This document shows, piece after piece, positions 41,959-55,700 of a stretch of DNA of 64,000 bases. Source of the stretch: Acanthosepion esculentum (lineage: Eukaryota > Mollusca > Cephalopoda > Sepiida > Sepiidae). The notes under the pieces are model-generated. The model had not been told where the DNA came from. It searched no databases and saw nothing but the letters and a program-made list of their open reading frames with translations. The stretch covers positions 92,852,285 to 92,916,284 of the forward strand of contig OZ038485.1 in assembly GCA_964036315.1 (NCBI GenBank). Reading direction: 5' to 3'. Made by a program: the position numbers and the translations under genes. How positions within the stretch are numbered: the first letter of the stretch is position 1; each line of letters opens with the position of its first letter.

Positions 41959-42425
41959 TAAGAGACGTCCGAAGCCACCGGTAGGGTAGGAGGGTTCTGT
42001 GGATGGGGAGCAGTGGATTTTCTTTCGGTTTTTTCATCTCTTTTATCTTCTGATGTTTTCGAAGGATGGTGTTAGTTTTTGTTGTTTTTTTTTTTTTTCG
42101 TGTGTTGTTCTCTAATTGGTACTTTCTACAGCTTCCGTGTCCCAATTGACCGGGTCGATTTCTTTCCTCAGCATGGTGGTTTTCACCTGATCCTTGAATC
42201 GACGACGTGGTGCTGCACGACGCCTCTTGCCATAAGTGAGCTCCGAGAAGAGGATTTATTTTGATGGGTGAATGTCATTCCAGCAAGGTTTCCCGGCCCA
42301 TCGAAGCCGATGGCGAGCCATGATGGTTTCCAAATTCTCCATCCTTGCGTGGAGAACTTCGTTGTTGTGATCCGGTCCTGTCACGTGTTTTCGTAGGATT
42401 TGTCGAAGTGTCATTTGATGTCAAA
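41959..42425 (-). pseudogene. Second LINE type (RTE-like), ORF2 C-terminus
   Basis: The minus strand reads LRQILRKHVTGPDHNNEVLH, ARMENLETIMARHRLRWAGN and LAGMTFTHQNK, then after a frameshift RRRFKDQVKTTMLRKEIDPV and NWDTEAVEST. The order LR.IL...W.D...N.EVL......IE..M...LRWAGH..RM......R.RFKD.VK is the conserved end of one group of metazoan LINEs, distinct from family A. Confidence 0.7.
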
Positions 42426-43200
42426 GTATTAGTGAGAATTTTTTGTTCATTTTTGTCTATTTAAACCATAAAAGGTGAAATTGTGGATGGAATTTCTCTT
42501 CTACACGAAATTTTCTTCCCAAATTGTTGTCCTTGTAAACATACGTGGAAAGTAATGGTTTACCATAGAATTTCTCTTTCTAGAAGGAGAAATACTGCAA
42601 ATATACATATGCTTTTTTTTCTTATAAAGGATGCGCTTGATGCAAGTACGATAAGTTGGTGGATCTGTAGAAATATCTATCAGACCATATTTATTTTTAA
42701 TTTTCCATCTTTTTAAGATATTATGATTTGGTTAACTAACCAAAGTGTCCTGATGATTTTGTTTCTTTTATTGTAAATGGATTTTAATTATTATTAAAAT
42801 TATATACACTGGTAATATCTATTATTATATCGTAAGATAATTATTTTCTTCATCTTCAGTAAAACAAAGGCAGATATGAGGGAAATCATAGAATGATTTT
42901 GGTTTGGTTTGGTTTGTTTTAACGGTATATCAACCTCAATGGGTTATTTAATGCCGACCAATTTTTTTATTGCTGGTAATATGTTTTTCTTCAAAAATCT
43001 ATTTCTGCGAGTATTTTTCTTTGAAGAAATCTATAGCTGGTCATATTTTTCTCAGAGAATGTACAACTGTTTGTATTGCTGGTATTTTTTTAAGTATTGC
43101 TGATAATAATTTTTCCTTCAAAAATTATTGCTGGTAATAATTTTTTTATTACAAAGTATTTCTGGTATTAAAACCTATTTTTACACAAGTTTGGCTGTTA
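42426..43200. other. AT-rich; SINE-tail-like block only
   Basis: GTTTTAACGGTATATCAACC and GGGTTATTTAATGCCGACC (42915-42965) match the tail block near 390-430. The repeated phrases TATTGCTGGTAAT/TTGCTG..AATAATTTTT at 42960-43170 form a loose local repeat. Confidence 0.5.
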
Positions 43201-43221
43201 ACTATTTGCCCATAGCTGGGA

Positions 43222-43264
43222 CCCTAACAGGTGCTACCACCCTGGGTGGTAGCACCTGTTAGGG
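43222..43264. repeat. Perfect inverted repeat, 21-bp arms, 1-nt spacer
   Basis: 43222-43242 (CCCTAACAGGTGCTACCACC, plus C) is exactly complementary to 43244-43264. Imperfect pairing extends outward (GCTGG near 43215 with CCAGC near 43268). GC content is well above the AT-rich flank. It could be a recent palindromic duplication, a small hairpin element or a structured RNA. Confidence 0.95.
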
Positions 43265-44139
43265 ACACCAGCAATTAAGAGATGGTTTCACGCTCTTCAA
43301 AACCTCCTGATCAGAGTCCTTGCTGTTGGACATAGGTTATTGTCTTACCAAGGACGCGGATGTGGTTTATCGTCATACCCAGGACGATCATAGAATGGAA
43401 TTTATAAAAAAAATATTTCTCGTCTCAGATTTATTGCTTTTCTTCAAGTATTTCCCGACATTGTTGAAACACGATTTGGTAATATTTTGAACTTTCTGAT
43501 TGTATTAAAAAGTTATATTTTCTATGCTTTTAATGAATTAGCATTAACAAAATGGCTGATTGTTTTTTGCAATGTCATCTAAACTGTTCCTAATCTGTGG
43601 TGAATAAATTGAATTTTTATGCATTTACTCACTAGAGGAGCTCAGTTTTGTTCGTTCTATGTATATTTGCATTTAGGAAAATAAGTCAATAGTTGTTATA
43701 GTTGCCCTAATAATGGATATTGTTGTATATAAACTATATATTACTCACAAGTTATATAGTTATGTAATAATAATTTAGGTATCTACATGTTCGTCCACTC
43801 TTGTAGGCGCCAGTTTTATGGTTGCCAGGACTGTTGTAGGTATCGTCTTTGAATTAAGCAAATAAGAATGACCCTTTCGTTAGAGCAAACAGAAAATACA
43901 TTACGGCAGAACAATGTTAAATCGTTGAACAAAGACGTTTTACTGTCCGCGGTTTCGTGCAGTAGCTCGTTTACGTATAGGTATTCACAAATTGGTTCCC
44001 AAAAATTCTGACATTCTGTGTTAAATTCACTGTGTGTAGAGAACACAGAGATTTAAACCTATCACGCTTGCACCACATAAAATTATTCCACGGAAAGATA
44101 ACATAGCGCCTTAAAGCGTAGCCTCGTCAATTTGGTCAT
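43265..44139. other. No feature recognised
   Basis: AT-rich DNA. The minus ORF at 43816-44046 has no recognisable motif. Confidence 0.45.
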
Positions 44140-44440
44140 ATAGTAATTGTGAGTTCAATCTCTGGTATGGCTAGAGTGTACGAGTACTCAGTGGAACAGG
44201 CGAGAAGCAATAAATAAACAGTACTAAAATAAGAACTAGATTAGAAATCGCTGGACATGGTCAGTGGAAGGGGAACAATATACCACATGGATTAAATAAA
44301 TGGTTCAGTTCGAAATTCTCTGAAGATTACCCTAAATGGTCGAAACGTTGTGATAACAATAATAAAGATGATGATAATAGTCTGCATGTAAATAATGTAA
44401 ACAATACTAACTCTTCATCTCATGAATTTAGAAAGATAGG
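44140..44440 (+). mobile_element. Fold-back family, subfamily 2, copy with tRNA-like part
   Basis: A box-B-like GTGAGTTCAATCTCTGGTAT, then GGACATGGTCAGTGGAA, ATGGTTCAGTTCGAAATTC, the core CTGAAGATTACCC..GGTCGAAACG (44320-44346), TTGTGATAACAATAATAAAG and a terminus AATAATGTAAACAATA..TTCATCTCATGAATTTAGA. Related to 11690-11890 and, at the terminus, to the main family. Confidence 0.6.
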
Positions 44441-44454
44441 TAGATAGACAGCAA

Positions 44455-44466
44455 ATGAACAGACTG

Positions 44467-44534
<68 letters not shown>

Positions 44535-44591
44535 TACATGGAATGAGAACATAATGAGATGGGCAGAAAGGCAGATAAATAAGATCAGAAT

Positions 44592-44639
<48 letters not shown>

Positions 44640-44738
44640 AAATGAACAGGCGGACCAATCCATAGATACATGCATAGAAAATGAACAGACTGTGATAGAT
44701 AGATAGATTACATGAGATAAGAACATACTGATATGAGC

Positions 44739-44799
<61 letters not shown>

Positions 44800-44844
44800 A
44801 ATAGATAGATAAAATGGACATACACAGAAAATGAACAGGCAGCA

Positions 44845-44880
<36 letters not shown>

Positions 44881-44912
44881 AATGGACATACACAGAAAAT
44901 GAACAGGCAGCA

Positions 44913-44980
<68 letters not shown>

Positions 44981-45060
44981 AATGGACATACACAGAAAAT
45001 GAACAGGCAGCGATAGATAGATAGATTACATGAAATCGAACATACTGATATGAGCAGATA
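44455..45060. repeat. (GATA)n compound array with a longer repeat unit
   Basis: Blocks of GATA are separated by unique linkers. The linker AAAATGGACATACACAGAAA/ATGAACAGGCAGC occurs three times (44812, 44879, 44980) and related linkers with CATGAGAT.AGAACATACTGA occur at 44709 and 45027. Open frames on the minus strand are pure Tyr-Leu-Ser-Ile repeats and are not genes. Confidence 0.95.
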
Positions 45061-45988
45061 TTGAGAGAGAATGGACAGACTACGTAGTTAAACAGATAGA
45101 TACATAGATTGTATGAGAATTGTATGAGGACATACTGAAACGGGCAGAACGGTAGATAATAAAACTAGAATTAGAAAATGAACAGACAAATAGATATGAG
45201 AATCAGAAGAATCGGTTTAAATGATTCAATGAATAAAAAAAGAGAAAGCTAAGTCTAAATATTTTAATGACGGTATAATTATATTATAAATACATGTGAA
45301 CCAAGGATACTGTTAAAAAAAAAGAGTAGAAAACTTTTACTTCCGTTTAATAAATTACTGCAAAATACCAGCTTTTCCCACCCTCAGAAAAGCCTGTCAT
45401 AAAAGAGCCAAAGGGAAAAGGAATCCGAAAAATCTCACAGTATAAAGCAAACAGTGCGACACTTAAAATATTAATGAATGCAATCCGACTAAAAGCCACT
45501 TAGCAATTAGACGAAAAGGTTGCCCCATAGACTCATTTATTCGGCCCAATAATCTTCCTATACGAAGCGAGAGTCTACTGCTCTTAATAGGATTGAAAAA
45601 TGGCATCATACGCTCTAAACCGATAATGAAATATGCAGATTATTTACGTTATTAAGTCATTTTAATTTTTCCGAATTCAGAGAAAACTAATGAACGGAAG
45701 GAAAGGAAATAGCTTCACTATTAATGCACACTAAGCACGTGTATATAGCGTAATATTTATTGACGGGGAAATCGAGGTCAGTGGCGTGACGAGGTCAAAG
45801 AGGTGTCGAGGTGAAACGCGGGTCGAGGCCACTTTCGCACTAATTCACGTCGGAATGGAAGATATCCATGATGACACTTACCAGCAGGATAGATTGGGAC
45901 ATCTAGATTCTGTCTGAGAGAAGGAAGTCAACAAGTACAAAACGCTCAAGAAGGCAGCAGGAAAATGTCCTAAATCTCACTCAATATG
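45061..45988. other. Unassigned DNA left of the satellite
   Basis: No gene or repeat recognised. A segment rich in GAGGTC motifs (45774-45832) has higher GC than its flanks. Confidence 0.5.
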
Positions 45989-46449
45989 TCATGGCAATTC
46001 ACGTATAATAAAGAAGAGGAATCACAGAGGACAATTCTGAACTCCACATCGTACAGAAGACAACGGGAAAGCACTGCACTCTTTTTCCCAAGAAGCCATA
46101 GCAATTCACGGATAATAAAGAAAAGGAATCACAGAGAACAATTCTGAATTCCACATCGTACAGAAGACAACGGGAAAGCACTGCACTCTTTTTCACAAGA
46201 AGTCATGGCAATTCACGGATAATAAAGAAAAGGAATCACAGAGGACAATTCTGAATTCCACATCGTAGAGAAGACAACGGGAAACAACTGCACTCTTTTT
46301 CCCAAGAAGTCATGGCAATTCACGGATAATAAAGAAAATGAATCACAGAGGACATTTCTGAATTCCACATCGTACAGAAGACAACGGGAAACAACTGCAC
46401 TCTTTTTCCCAAGAAGTCATGGCAATTCACGGATAATAAAGAAAAGGAA

Positions 46450-47526
46450 TCACAGAGGACAATTCTGAATGCCATATCGTACAGAAGACAACGGGAAACC
46501 ACTGCACTTTTTTTCTCAAGAAGTCATGGCAATTCACGGATAGTAAAAAGAAAAGGAATTACAGAGGACATTTCTGAATTCCACATCGTACAGAAGACAA
46601 CGGGAAACAACTGCACTCTTTTTCCCAAGAAGTCATGGCAATTCACAGATAATAAAGAAAAGGAATCACAGAGGACAATTCTGAATTCCACATCGTACAG
46701 AAGACAACGGGAAACAACTGCACTCTTTTTCCCAAGTGTCATGGCAATTCACGGATAATAAAGAAAAGGAATCACAGAGGACAATTCTGAATTCCACATC
46801 GTACAGAAGACAATGGGAAACCACTGCACTCTTTTTCCCAAGAAGTCATGGCAATTCACGGATAATAAAGAAAAGGAATCACAGAGGACATTTCTGAATT
46901 CCACATCGTACAGAAGACAAAGGGAAACCACTGCACACTTTGTCCCAAGAAGTCATGGCAATTCACGGATAATAAAGAAAACGAATCACAGAGGACAATT
47001 CTGAATGCCATATCGTACAGAAGACAACGGGAAACCACTGCACTTTTTTTCTCAAGAAGTCATGGCAATTCACGGATAGTAAAAAGAAAAGGAATTACAG
47101 AGGACATTTCTGAATTCCACATCGTACAGAAGACAACGGGAAACAACTGCACTCTTTTTCCCAAGAAGTCATGGCAATTCACAGATAATAAAGAAAAGGA
47201 ATCACAGAGGACAATTCTGAATTCCACATCGTACAGAAGACAACGGGAAACAACTGCACTCTTTTTCCCAAGTGTCATGGCAATTCACGGATAATAAAGA
47301 AAAGGAATCACAGAGGACAATTCTGAATTCCACATCGTACAGAAGACAATGGGAAACCACTGCACTCTTTTTCCCAAGAAGTCATGGCAATTCACGGATA
47401 ATAAAGAAAAGGAATCACAGAGGACATTTCTGAATTCCACATCGTACAGAAGACAAAGGGAAACCACTGCACACTTTGTCCCAAGAAGTCATGGCAATTC
47501 ACGGATAATAAAGAAAACGAATCACC
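46450..47526. repeat. Two copies of a 5-monomer higher-order unit (536 bp)
   Basis: The diagnostic variant GATAGTAAAAAG at 46,540 recurs at 47,076. All surrounding variants (GAATGCCATATCG, CCCAAGTGTC, CACACTTTGTCCC) recur in the same order 536 bp later. 536 = 5x107 plus 2 minus 1, explained by the two length variants in the unit. Confidence 0.9.
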
Positions 47527-49739
47527 GAGGACAATTCTGAATTCCACATCTCACAGAAGACAACGGGAAACAACTGCACTCTTTTTCCCAAGAAGTCATG
47601 GCAATTCACGGATAATAAAGAAAAGGAATCACAGAGGACAATTCTGAATTCCACATCGTACAGAAGACAACGGGAAACCACTGCACTCTTTTTCACAAGA
47701 AGTCATGGCAATTCACGGATAATAAAGAAAATGAATCACAGAAGACAATTCTGAATTCCACATCGTACAGAAGAGAACGGCAAACAACTGCACTCTTAAT
47801 CCCAAGAAGTCATGGCAATTCACGGATAATAAAGAAAATGAATCACAGAGGACAATTCTGAATTCCACATCGTACAGAAGACAATGGGAAACCACTGCAC
47901 TCTTTTTCTCAAGAAGTCATGGCAATTCACGGATAATAAAGAAAAGGAATCACAGAGGACAATTCTGAATTCCACATCATACAGAAGACAACGGGAAACA
48001 ACTGCACTCTTTTTCCCAAGAAGTCATGGCAATTCACGGATAACAAAGAAAAGGAATCACAGAAGACAATTCTGAATTCCACATCGTACAGAAGACAAGG
48101 GGGAACAACTGCACTCTTTTTCCCAAGAAATCATGGCAATTCACGGATAATAAAGAAAAGGAATCACAGAGGACAATTCTGAATTCCACATCGTACAGAA
48201 GACAACGGGAAACCACTGCACTCTTTTTCCCAAGAAGTCATGGCAATTCACGGATAATAAAGAAAATGAATCACAGAGGACAATTCTGAATTCCACATCG
48301 TACAGAAGACAACGGGAAACAACTGCATTCTTTTTCCCAAGAAGTCATGGCAATTCACGGATAATAAAGAAAAGGAATCACAGAGGACAATTCTGAATTC
48401 CACATCATACAGAAGACAACGGCAAACCACTGTACTCTTTTTCCCAAGAAGTCATGGCAATTCACGGATAATAAAGAAAATGAATCACAGAGGACAATTC
48501 TGAATTCCACATCGTACAGAAGACAACGGGAAACAACTGCACTATTTTTCCCAAGAAGTCATGGCAATTCACGGATAATAAAGAAAAGGAATCACAGAGG
48601 ACAATTCTGAATTCCAAATCGTACAGAAGACAACGGGAAACAATTGCATTCTTTTTCCCAAGACGTCATGGCAATTCACGGATAATAAAGAAAAGGAATC
48701 ACAGAGGACATTTCTGAATTCCACATCGTACAGAAGACAACGGGAAACCACGGCACTCTTTTTTCCAAGGGGTCATGGCAATTCACGAATAATAAAGAAA
48801 AGGAATCACAGAGGACATTTCTGAATTCCACATCGTACAGAAGACAACGGCAAACCACTGCACTCTTTTTCCCAAGAGGTCATGGCAATTCACGGATAAT
48901 AAAGAAAATGAATCACAGAGGACAATTCTGAATTCCACATCGTACAAAAGACAACGGGAAAACACTGCACTCTTTTTCCCAAGAAGTCATGGAAATTCAC
49001 GGATAATAAAGAAAATGAATCACAGAGGACAATTCTGTATTCCACATCGTACAGAAGACAACGGGAAACAACTGCACTCTTTTTCCCAAGAAGTCATGGC
49101 AATTCACGGATAATAAAGAAAAGGAATCACAGAGGACAATTTTGAATTCCACATCGTACAGAAGACAACGGGAAACCACTGCACTCTTTTTCCCAAGAAG
49201 TCATGGCAATTCACGGATAATAAAGAAAATGAATCACAGAGGACAATTCTGAATTCCACATCGTACAGAAGACAACGGGAAACAACTGCATTCTTTTTCC
49301 CAAGAAGTCATGGCAATTCACGGATAATAAAGAAAAGGAATCACAGAGGACAATTCTGAATTCCACATCATACAGAAGACAACGGGAAACCACTGTACTT
49401 TTCTTCCCAAGAAGTCATGGCAATTCACGGATAATAAAGAAAATGAATCACAGAGGACAATTCTGAATTCCACATAGTACAGAAGACAACGGGAAACAAC
49501 TGCACTCTTTTTCCCAAGACGTCATGGCAATTCACGGATAATAAAGAAAAGGAATCACAGAGGACATTTCTGAATTCCACATCGTACAGAAGACAACGGG
49601 AAACCACGGCACTCTTTTTCCCAAGGGGTCATGGCAATTCACGAATAATAAAGAAAAGGAATCACAGAGGACATTTCTGAATTCCACATCGTACAGAAGA
49701 CAACGGCAAACCACTGCACTCTTTTTCCCAAGAGGTCAT

Positions 49740-52700
49740 GGCAATTCACGGATAATAAAGAAAATGAATCACAGAGGACAATTCTGAATTCAACATCGTA
49801 CAGAAGACAACGGGAAACAACTGCACTCTTTTTCCCAAGAAGTCATGGAAATTCACGGATAATAAAGAAAATGAATCACAGAGGACAATTCTGTATTCCA
49901 CATCGTACAGAAGACAACGGGAAACAACTGCACTCTTTTTCCCAAGAAGTCATGGCAATTCACGGATAATAAAGAAAAGGAATCACAGAAAACAATTTTG
50001 AATTCCACATCATACAGAAGACAACGGGAAAGAACTGCACTCTTTTTCCCCAGAAGTCATGGCAATTCACGGATAATAAAGAAAAGGAATCACAGAGGAC
50101 AATTCTGAATTCCACATCGTACAGAAGACAACGGGAAACAACTGCACTCTTTTTCCCAAGAAGTCATGGCAATTCACGGATAATAAAGAAAAAGAATCAC
50201 AGAGGACATTTCTGAATTCCACATCGTACAGAAGACAACGGGAAACAACTGCACTCTTTTTCCCAAGAAGTCATGGCAATTCACGGATAATAAAGTAAAA
50301 GAATCACAGAGGACAATTCTGAAATCCACAAGGTACAGAAGACAACGGGAAACAACTGCACTCTTTTTCCCCAAGAAGTCATGGCAATTCACGGATAATA
50401 AAGAAAACGAATCACAGAGGACAATTCTGAATTCCACATCGTACAGAAGACAACGGGAAACCACTGCACTCTTTTTCCCAAGAAGTCATGGCAATTCACG
50501 GATAATAAAGAAAAGGAATCACAGAGGACAATTCTGAATGCCATATCGTACAGAAGACAACGGGAAACCACTGCACTTTTTTTCTCAAGAAGTCATGGCA
50601 ATTCACGGATAGTAAAAAGAAAAGGAATTACAGAGGACATTTCTGAATTCCACATCGTACAGAAGACAACGGGAAACAACTGCACTCTTTTTCCCAAGAA
50701 GTCATGGCAATTCACAGATAATAAAGAAAAGGAATCACAGAGGACAATTCTGAATTCCACATCGTACAGAAGACAACGGCAAACCACTGCACTCTTTTTC
50801 CCAAGAGGTCATGGCAATTCACGGATAATAAAGAAAATGAATCACAGAGGACAATTCTGAATTCCACATCGTACAGAAGACAACGGGAAACAACTGCACT
50901 CTTTTTCCCAAGAAGTCATGGAAATTCACGGATAATAAAGAAAATGAATCACAGAGGACAATTCTGTATTCCACATCGTACAGAAGACAACGGGAAACAA
51001 CTGCACTCTTTTTCCCAAGAAGTCATGGCAATTCACGGATAATAAAGAAAAGGAATCACAGAAAACAATTTTGAATTCCACATCATACAGAAGACAACGG
51101 GAAAGAACTGCACTCTTTTTCCCCAGAAGTCATGGCAATTCACGGATAATAAAGAAAAGGAATCACAGAGGACAATTCTGAATTCCACATCGTACAGAAG
51201 ACAACGGGAAACAACTGCACTCTTTTTGTCAAGAAGTCATGGCAATTCACAGATAATAAAGAAAAAGAATCACATAGGACATTTCTGAATTCCACATCGT
51301 ACAGAAGACAATGGGAAACAACTGCACTCTTTTTCCCAAGAAGTCATGGCAATTCACGGATAATAAAGTAAAAGAATCACAGAGGACAATTCTGAATTCC
51401 ACATCATACAGAAGACAACGGGAAACAACTGCACTCTTTTTCCCCAAGAAGTCATGGCAATTCACGGATAATAAAGAAAACGAATCACAGAGGACAATTC
51501 TGAATTCCACATCGTACAGAAGACAACGGGAAACCACTGCATTCTTTTTCCCAAGAAGTCATGGCAATTCACGGATAATAAAGAAAAGGAATCACAGAGG
51601 ACAATTCTGAATGCCATATCGTACAGAAGACAACGGGAAACCACTGCACTTTTTTTCTCAAGAAGTCATGGCAATTCACGGATAGTAAAAAGAAAAGGAA
51701 TTACAGAGGACATTTCTGAATTCCACATCGTACAGAAGACAACGGGAAACAACTGCACTCTTTTTCCCAAGAAGTCATGGCAATTCACAGATAATAAAGA
51801 AAAGGAATCACAGAGGACAATTCTGAATTCCACATCGTACAGAAGACAACGGCAAACCACTGCACTCTTTTTCCCAAGAGGTCATGGCAATTCACGGATA
51901 ATAAAGAAAATGAATCACAGAGGACAATTCTGAATTCCACATCGTACAGAAGACAACGGGAAACAACTGCACTCTTTTTCCCAAGAAGTCATGGAAATTC
52001 ACGGATAATAAAGAAAATGAATCACAGAGGACAATTCTGTATTCCACATCGTACAGAAGACAACGGGAAACAACTGCACTCTTTTTCCCAAGAAGTCATG
52101 GCAATTCACGGATAATAAAGAAAAGGAATCACAGAAAACAATTTTGAATTCCACATCATACAGAAGACAACGGGAAAGAACTGCACTCTTTTTCCCCAGA
52201 AGTCATGGCAATTCACGGATAATAAAGAAAAGGAATCACAGAGGACAATTCTGAATTCCACATCGTACAGAAGACAACGGGAAACAACTGCACTCTTTTT
52301 CCCAAGAAGTCATGGCAATTCACGGATAATAAAGAAAAAGAATCACAGAGGACATTTCTGAATTCCACATCGTACAGAAGACAACGGGAAACAACTGCAC
52401 TCTTTTTCCCAAGAAGTCATGGCAATTCACGGATAATAAAGTAAAAGAATCACAGAGGACAATTCTGAAATCCACAAGGTACAGAAGACAACGGGAAACC
52501 ACTGCACTCTTTTTCCCCAAGAAGTCATGGCAATTCACGGATAATAAAGAAAACGAATCACAGAGGACAATTCTGAATTCCACATCGTACAGAAGACAAC
52601 GGGAAACCACTGCATTCTTTTTCCCAAGAAGTCATGGCAATTCACGGATAATAAAGAAAAGGAATCACAGAGGACAATTCTGAATGCCATATCGTACAGA

Positions 52701-55700
52701 AGACAACGGGAAACCACTGCACTTTTTTCTCAAGAAGTCATGGCAATTCACGGATAGTAAAAAGAAAAGGAATTACAGAGGACATTTCTGAATTCCACAT
52801 CGTACAGAAGACAACGGGAAACAACTGCACTCTTTTTCCCAAGAAGTCATGGCAATTCACAGATAATAAAGAAAAGGAATCACAGAGGACAATTCTGAAT
52901 TCCACATCGTACAGAAGACAACGGCAAACCACTGCACTCTTTTTCCCAAGAGGTCATGGCAATTCACGGATAATAAAGAAAATGAATCACAGAGGACAAT
53001 TCTGAATTCCACATCGTACAGAAGACAACGGGAAACAACTGCACTCTTTTTCCCAAGAAGTCATGGAAATTCACGGATAATAAAGAAAATGAATCACAGA
53101 GGACAATTCTGTATTCCACATCGTACAGAAGACAACGGGAAACAACTGCACTCTTTTTCCCAAGAAGTCATGGCAATTCACGGATAATAAAGAAAAGGAA
53201 TCACAGAAAACAATTTTGAATTCCACATCATACAGAAGACAACGGGAAAGAACTGCACTCTTTTTCCCCAGAAGTCATGGCAATTCACGGATAATAAAGA
53301 AAAGGAATCACAGAGGACAATTCTGAATTCCACATCGTACAGAAGACAACGGGAAACAACTGCACTCTTTTTCCCAAGAAGTCATGGCAATTCACGGATA
53401 ATAAAGAAAAAGAATCACAGAGGACATTTCTGAATTCCACATCGTACAGAAGACAACGGGAAACAACTGCACTCTTTTTCCCAAGAAGTCATGGCAATTC
53501 ACGGATAATAAAGTAAAAGAATCACAGAGGACAATTCTGAAATCCACAAGTTACAGAAGACAACGGGAAACCACTGCACTCTTTTTCCCCAAGAAGTCAT
53601 GGCAATTCACGGATAATAAAGAAAACGAATCACAGAGGACAATTCTGAATTCCACATCGTACAGAAGACAACGGGAAACCACTGCACTCTTTTTCGCAAG
53701 AAGTCATGGCAATTCATGGATAATAAAGAAAAGGAATCACAGAGGACAATTCTGAATGCCATATCGTACAGAAGACAACTGGAAACCACTGCACTTTTTT
53801 TCTCAAGAAGTCATGGCAATTCACGGATAGTAAAAAGAAAAGGAATTACAGAGGACATTTCTGAATTCCACATCGTACAGAAGACAACGGGAAACAACTG
53901 CACTCTTTTTCCCAAGAAGTCATGGCAATTCACAGATAATAAAGAAAAGGAATCACAGAGGACAATTCTGAATTCCACATCGTACAGAAGACAACGGGAA
54001 ACAACTGCACTCTTTTTCCCAAGTGTCATGGCAATTCACGGATAATAAAGAAAAGGAATCACAGAGGACAATTCTGAATTCCACATCGTACAGAAGACAA
54101 TGGGAAACCACTGTACTCTTTTTCCCAAGAAGTCATGGCAATTCACGGATAATAAAGAAAAGGAATCACAGAGGACATTTCTGAATTCCACATCGTACAG
54201 AAGACAACGGCAAACCACAGCACTCTTTTTCCCTAGAAGTCATGGCAATTCACGGATAATAAAGTAAAAGAATCACAGAGGACAATTCTGAAATCCACAA
54301 GGTACAGAAGACAATGGGAAACAACTGCACTCTTTTTCCCCAAGAAGTCATGGCAATTCACGGATAATAAAGAAAACGAATCACAGAGGACAATTCTGAA
54401 TTCCACATCGTACAGAAGACAACGGGAAACCACTGCACTCTTTTTCCCAAGAAGTCATGGCAATTCACGGATAATAAAGAAAAGGAATCACAGAGGACAA
54501 TTCTGAATGCCATATCGTACAGAAGACAACGGGAAACCACTGCACTTTTTTTCTCAAGAAGTCATGGCAATTCACGGATAGTAAAAAGAAAAGGAATTAC
54601 AGAGGACATTTCTGAATTCCACATCGTACAGAAGACAACGGGAAACAACTGCACTCTTTTTCCCAAGAAGTCATGGCAATTCACAGATAATAAAGAAAAG
54701 GAATCACAGAGGACAATTCTGAATTCCACATCGTACAGAAGACAACGGCAAACCACTGCACTCTTTTTCCCAAGAGGTCATGGCAATTCACGGATAATAA
54801 AGAAAATGAATCACAGAGGACAATTCTGAATTCCACATCGTACAGAAGACAACGGGAAACAACTGCACTCTTTTTCCCAAGAAGTCATGGAAATTCACGG
54901 ATAATAAAGAAAATGAATCACAGAGGACAATTCTGTATTCCACATCGTAAAGAAGACAACGGGAAACAACTGCACTCTTTTTCCCAAGAAGTCATGGCAA
55001 TTCACGGATAATAAAGAAAAGGAATCACAGAAAACAATTTTGAATTCCACATCATACAGAAGACAACGGGAAAGAACTGCACTCTTTTTCCCCAGAAGTC
55101 ATGGCAATTCACGGATAATAAAGAAAAGGAATCACAGAGGACAATTCTGAATTCCACATCGTACAGAAGACAACGGGAAACAACTGCACTCTTTTTCTCA
55201 AGAAGTCATGGCAATTCACGGATAATAAAGAAAAAGAATCACAGAGGACATTTCTGAATTCCACATCGTACAGAAGACAACGGGAAACAACTGCACTCTT
55301 TTTCCCAAGAAGTCATGGCAATTCACGGATAATAAAGTAAAAGAATCACAGAGGACAATTCTGAAATCCACAAGGTACAGAAGACAACGGGAAACAACTG
55401 CACTCTTTTTCCCCAAGAAGTCATGGCAATTCACGGATAATAAAGAAAACGAATCACAGAGGACAATTCTGAATTCCACATCGTACAGAAGACAACGGGA
55501 AACCACTGCACTCTTTTTCCCAAGAAGTCATGGCAATTCACGGATAATAAAGAAAAGGAATCACAGAGGACAATTCTGAATGCCATATCGTACAGAAGAC
55601 AACGGGAAACCACTGCACTTTTTTTCTCAAGAAGTCATGGCAATTCACGGATAGTAAAAAGAAAAGGAATTACAGAGGACATTTCTGAATTCCACATCGT

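Noticed and set aside
44415..44993. 192- and 161-residue ORFs rich in Tyr-Leu-Ser-Ile
   Set aside because: Translation of the (GATA)n repeat.
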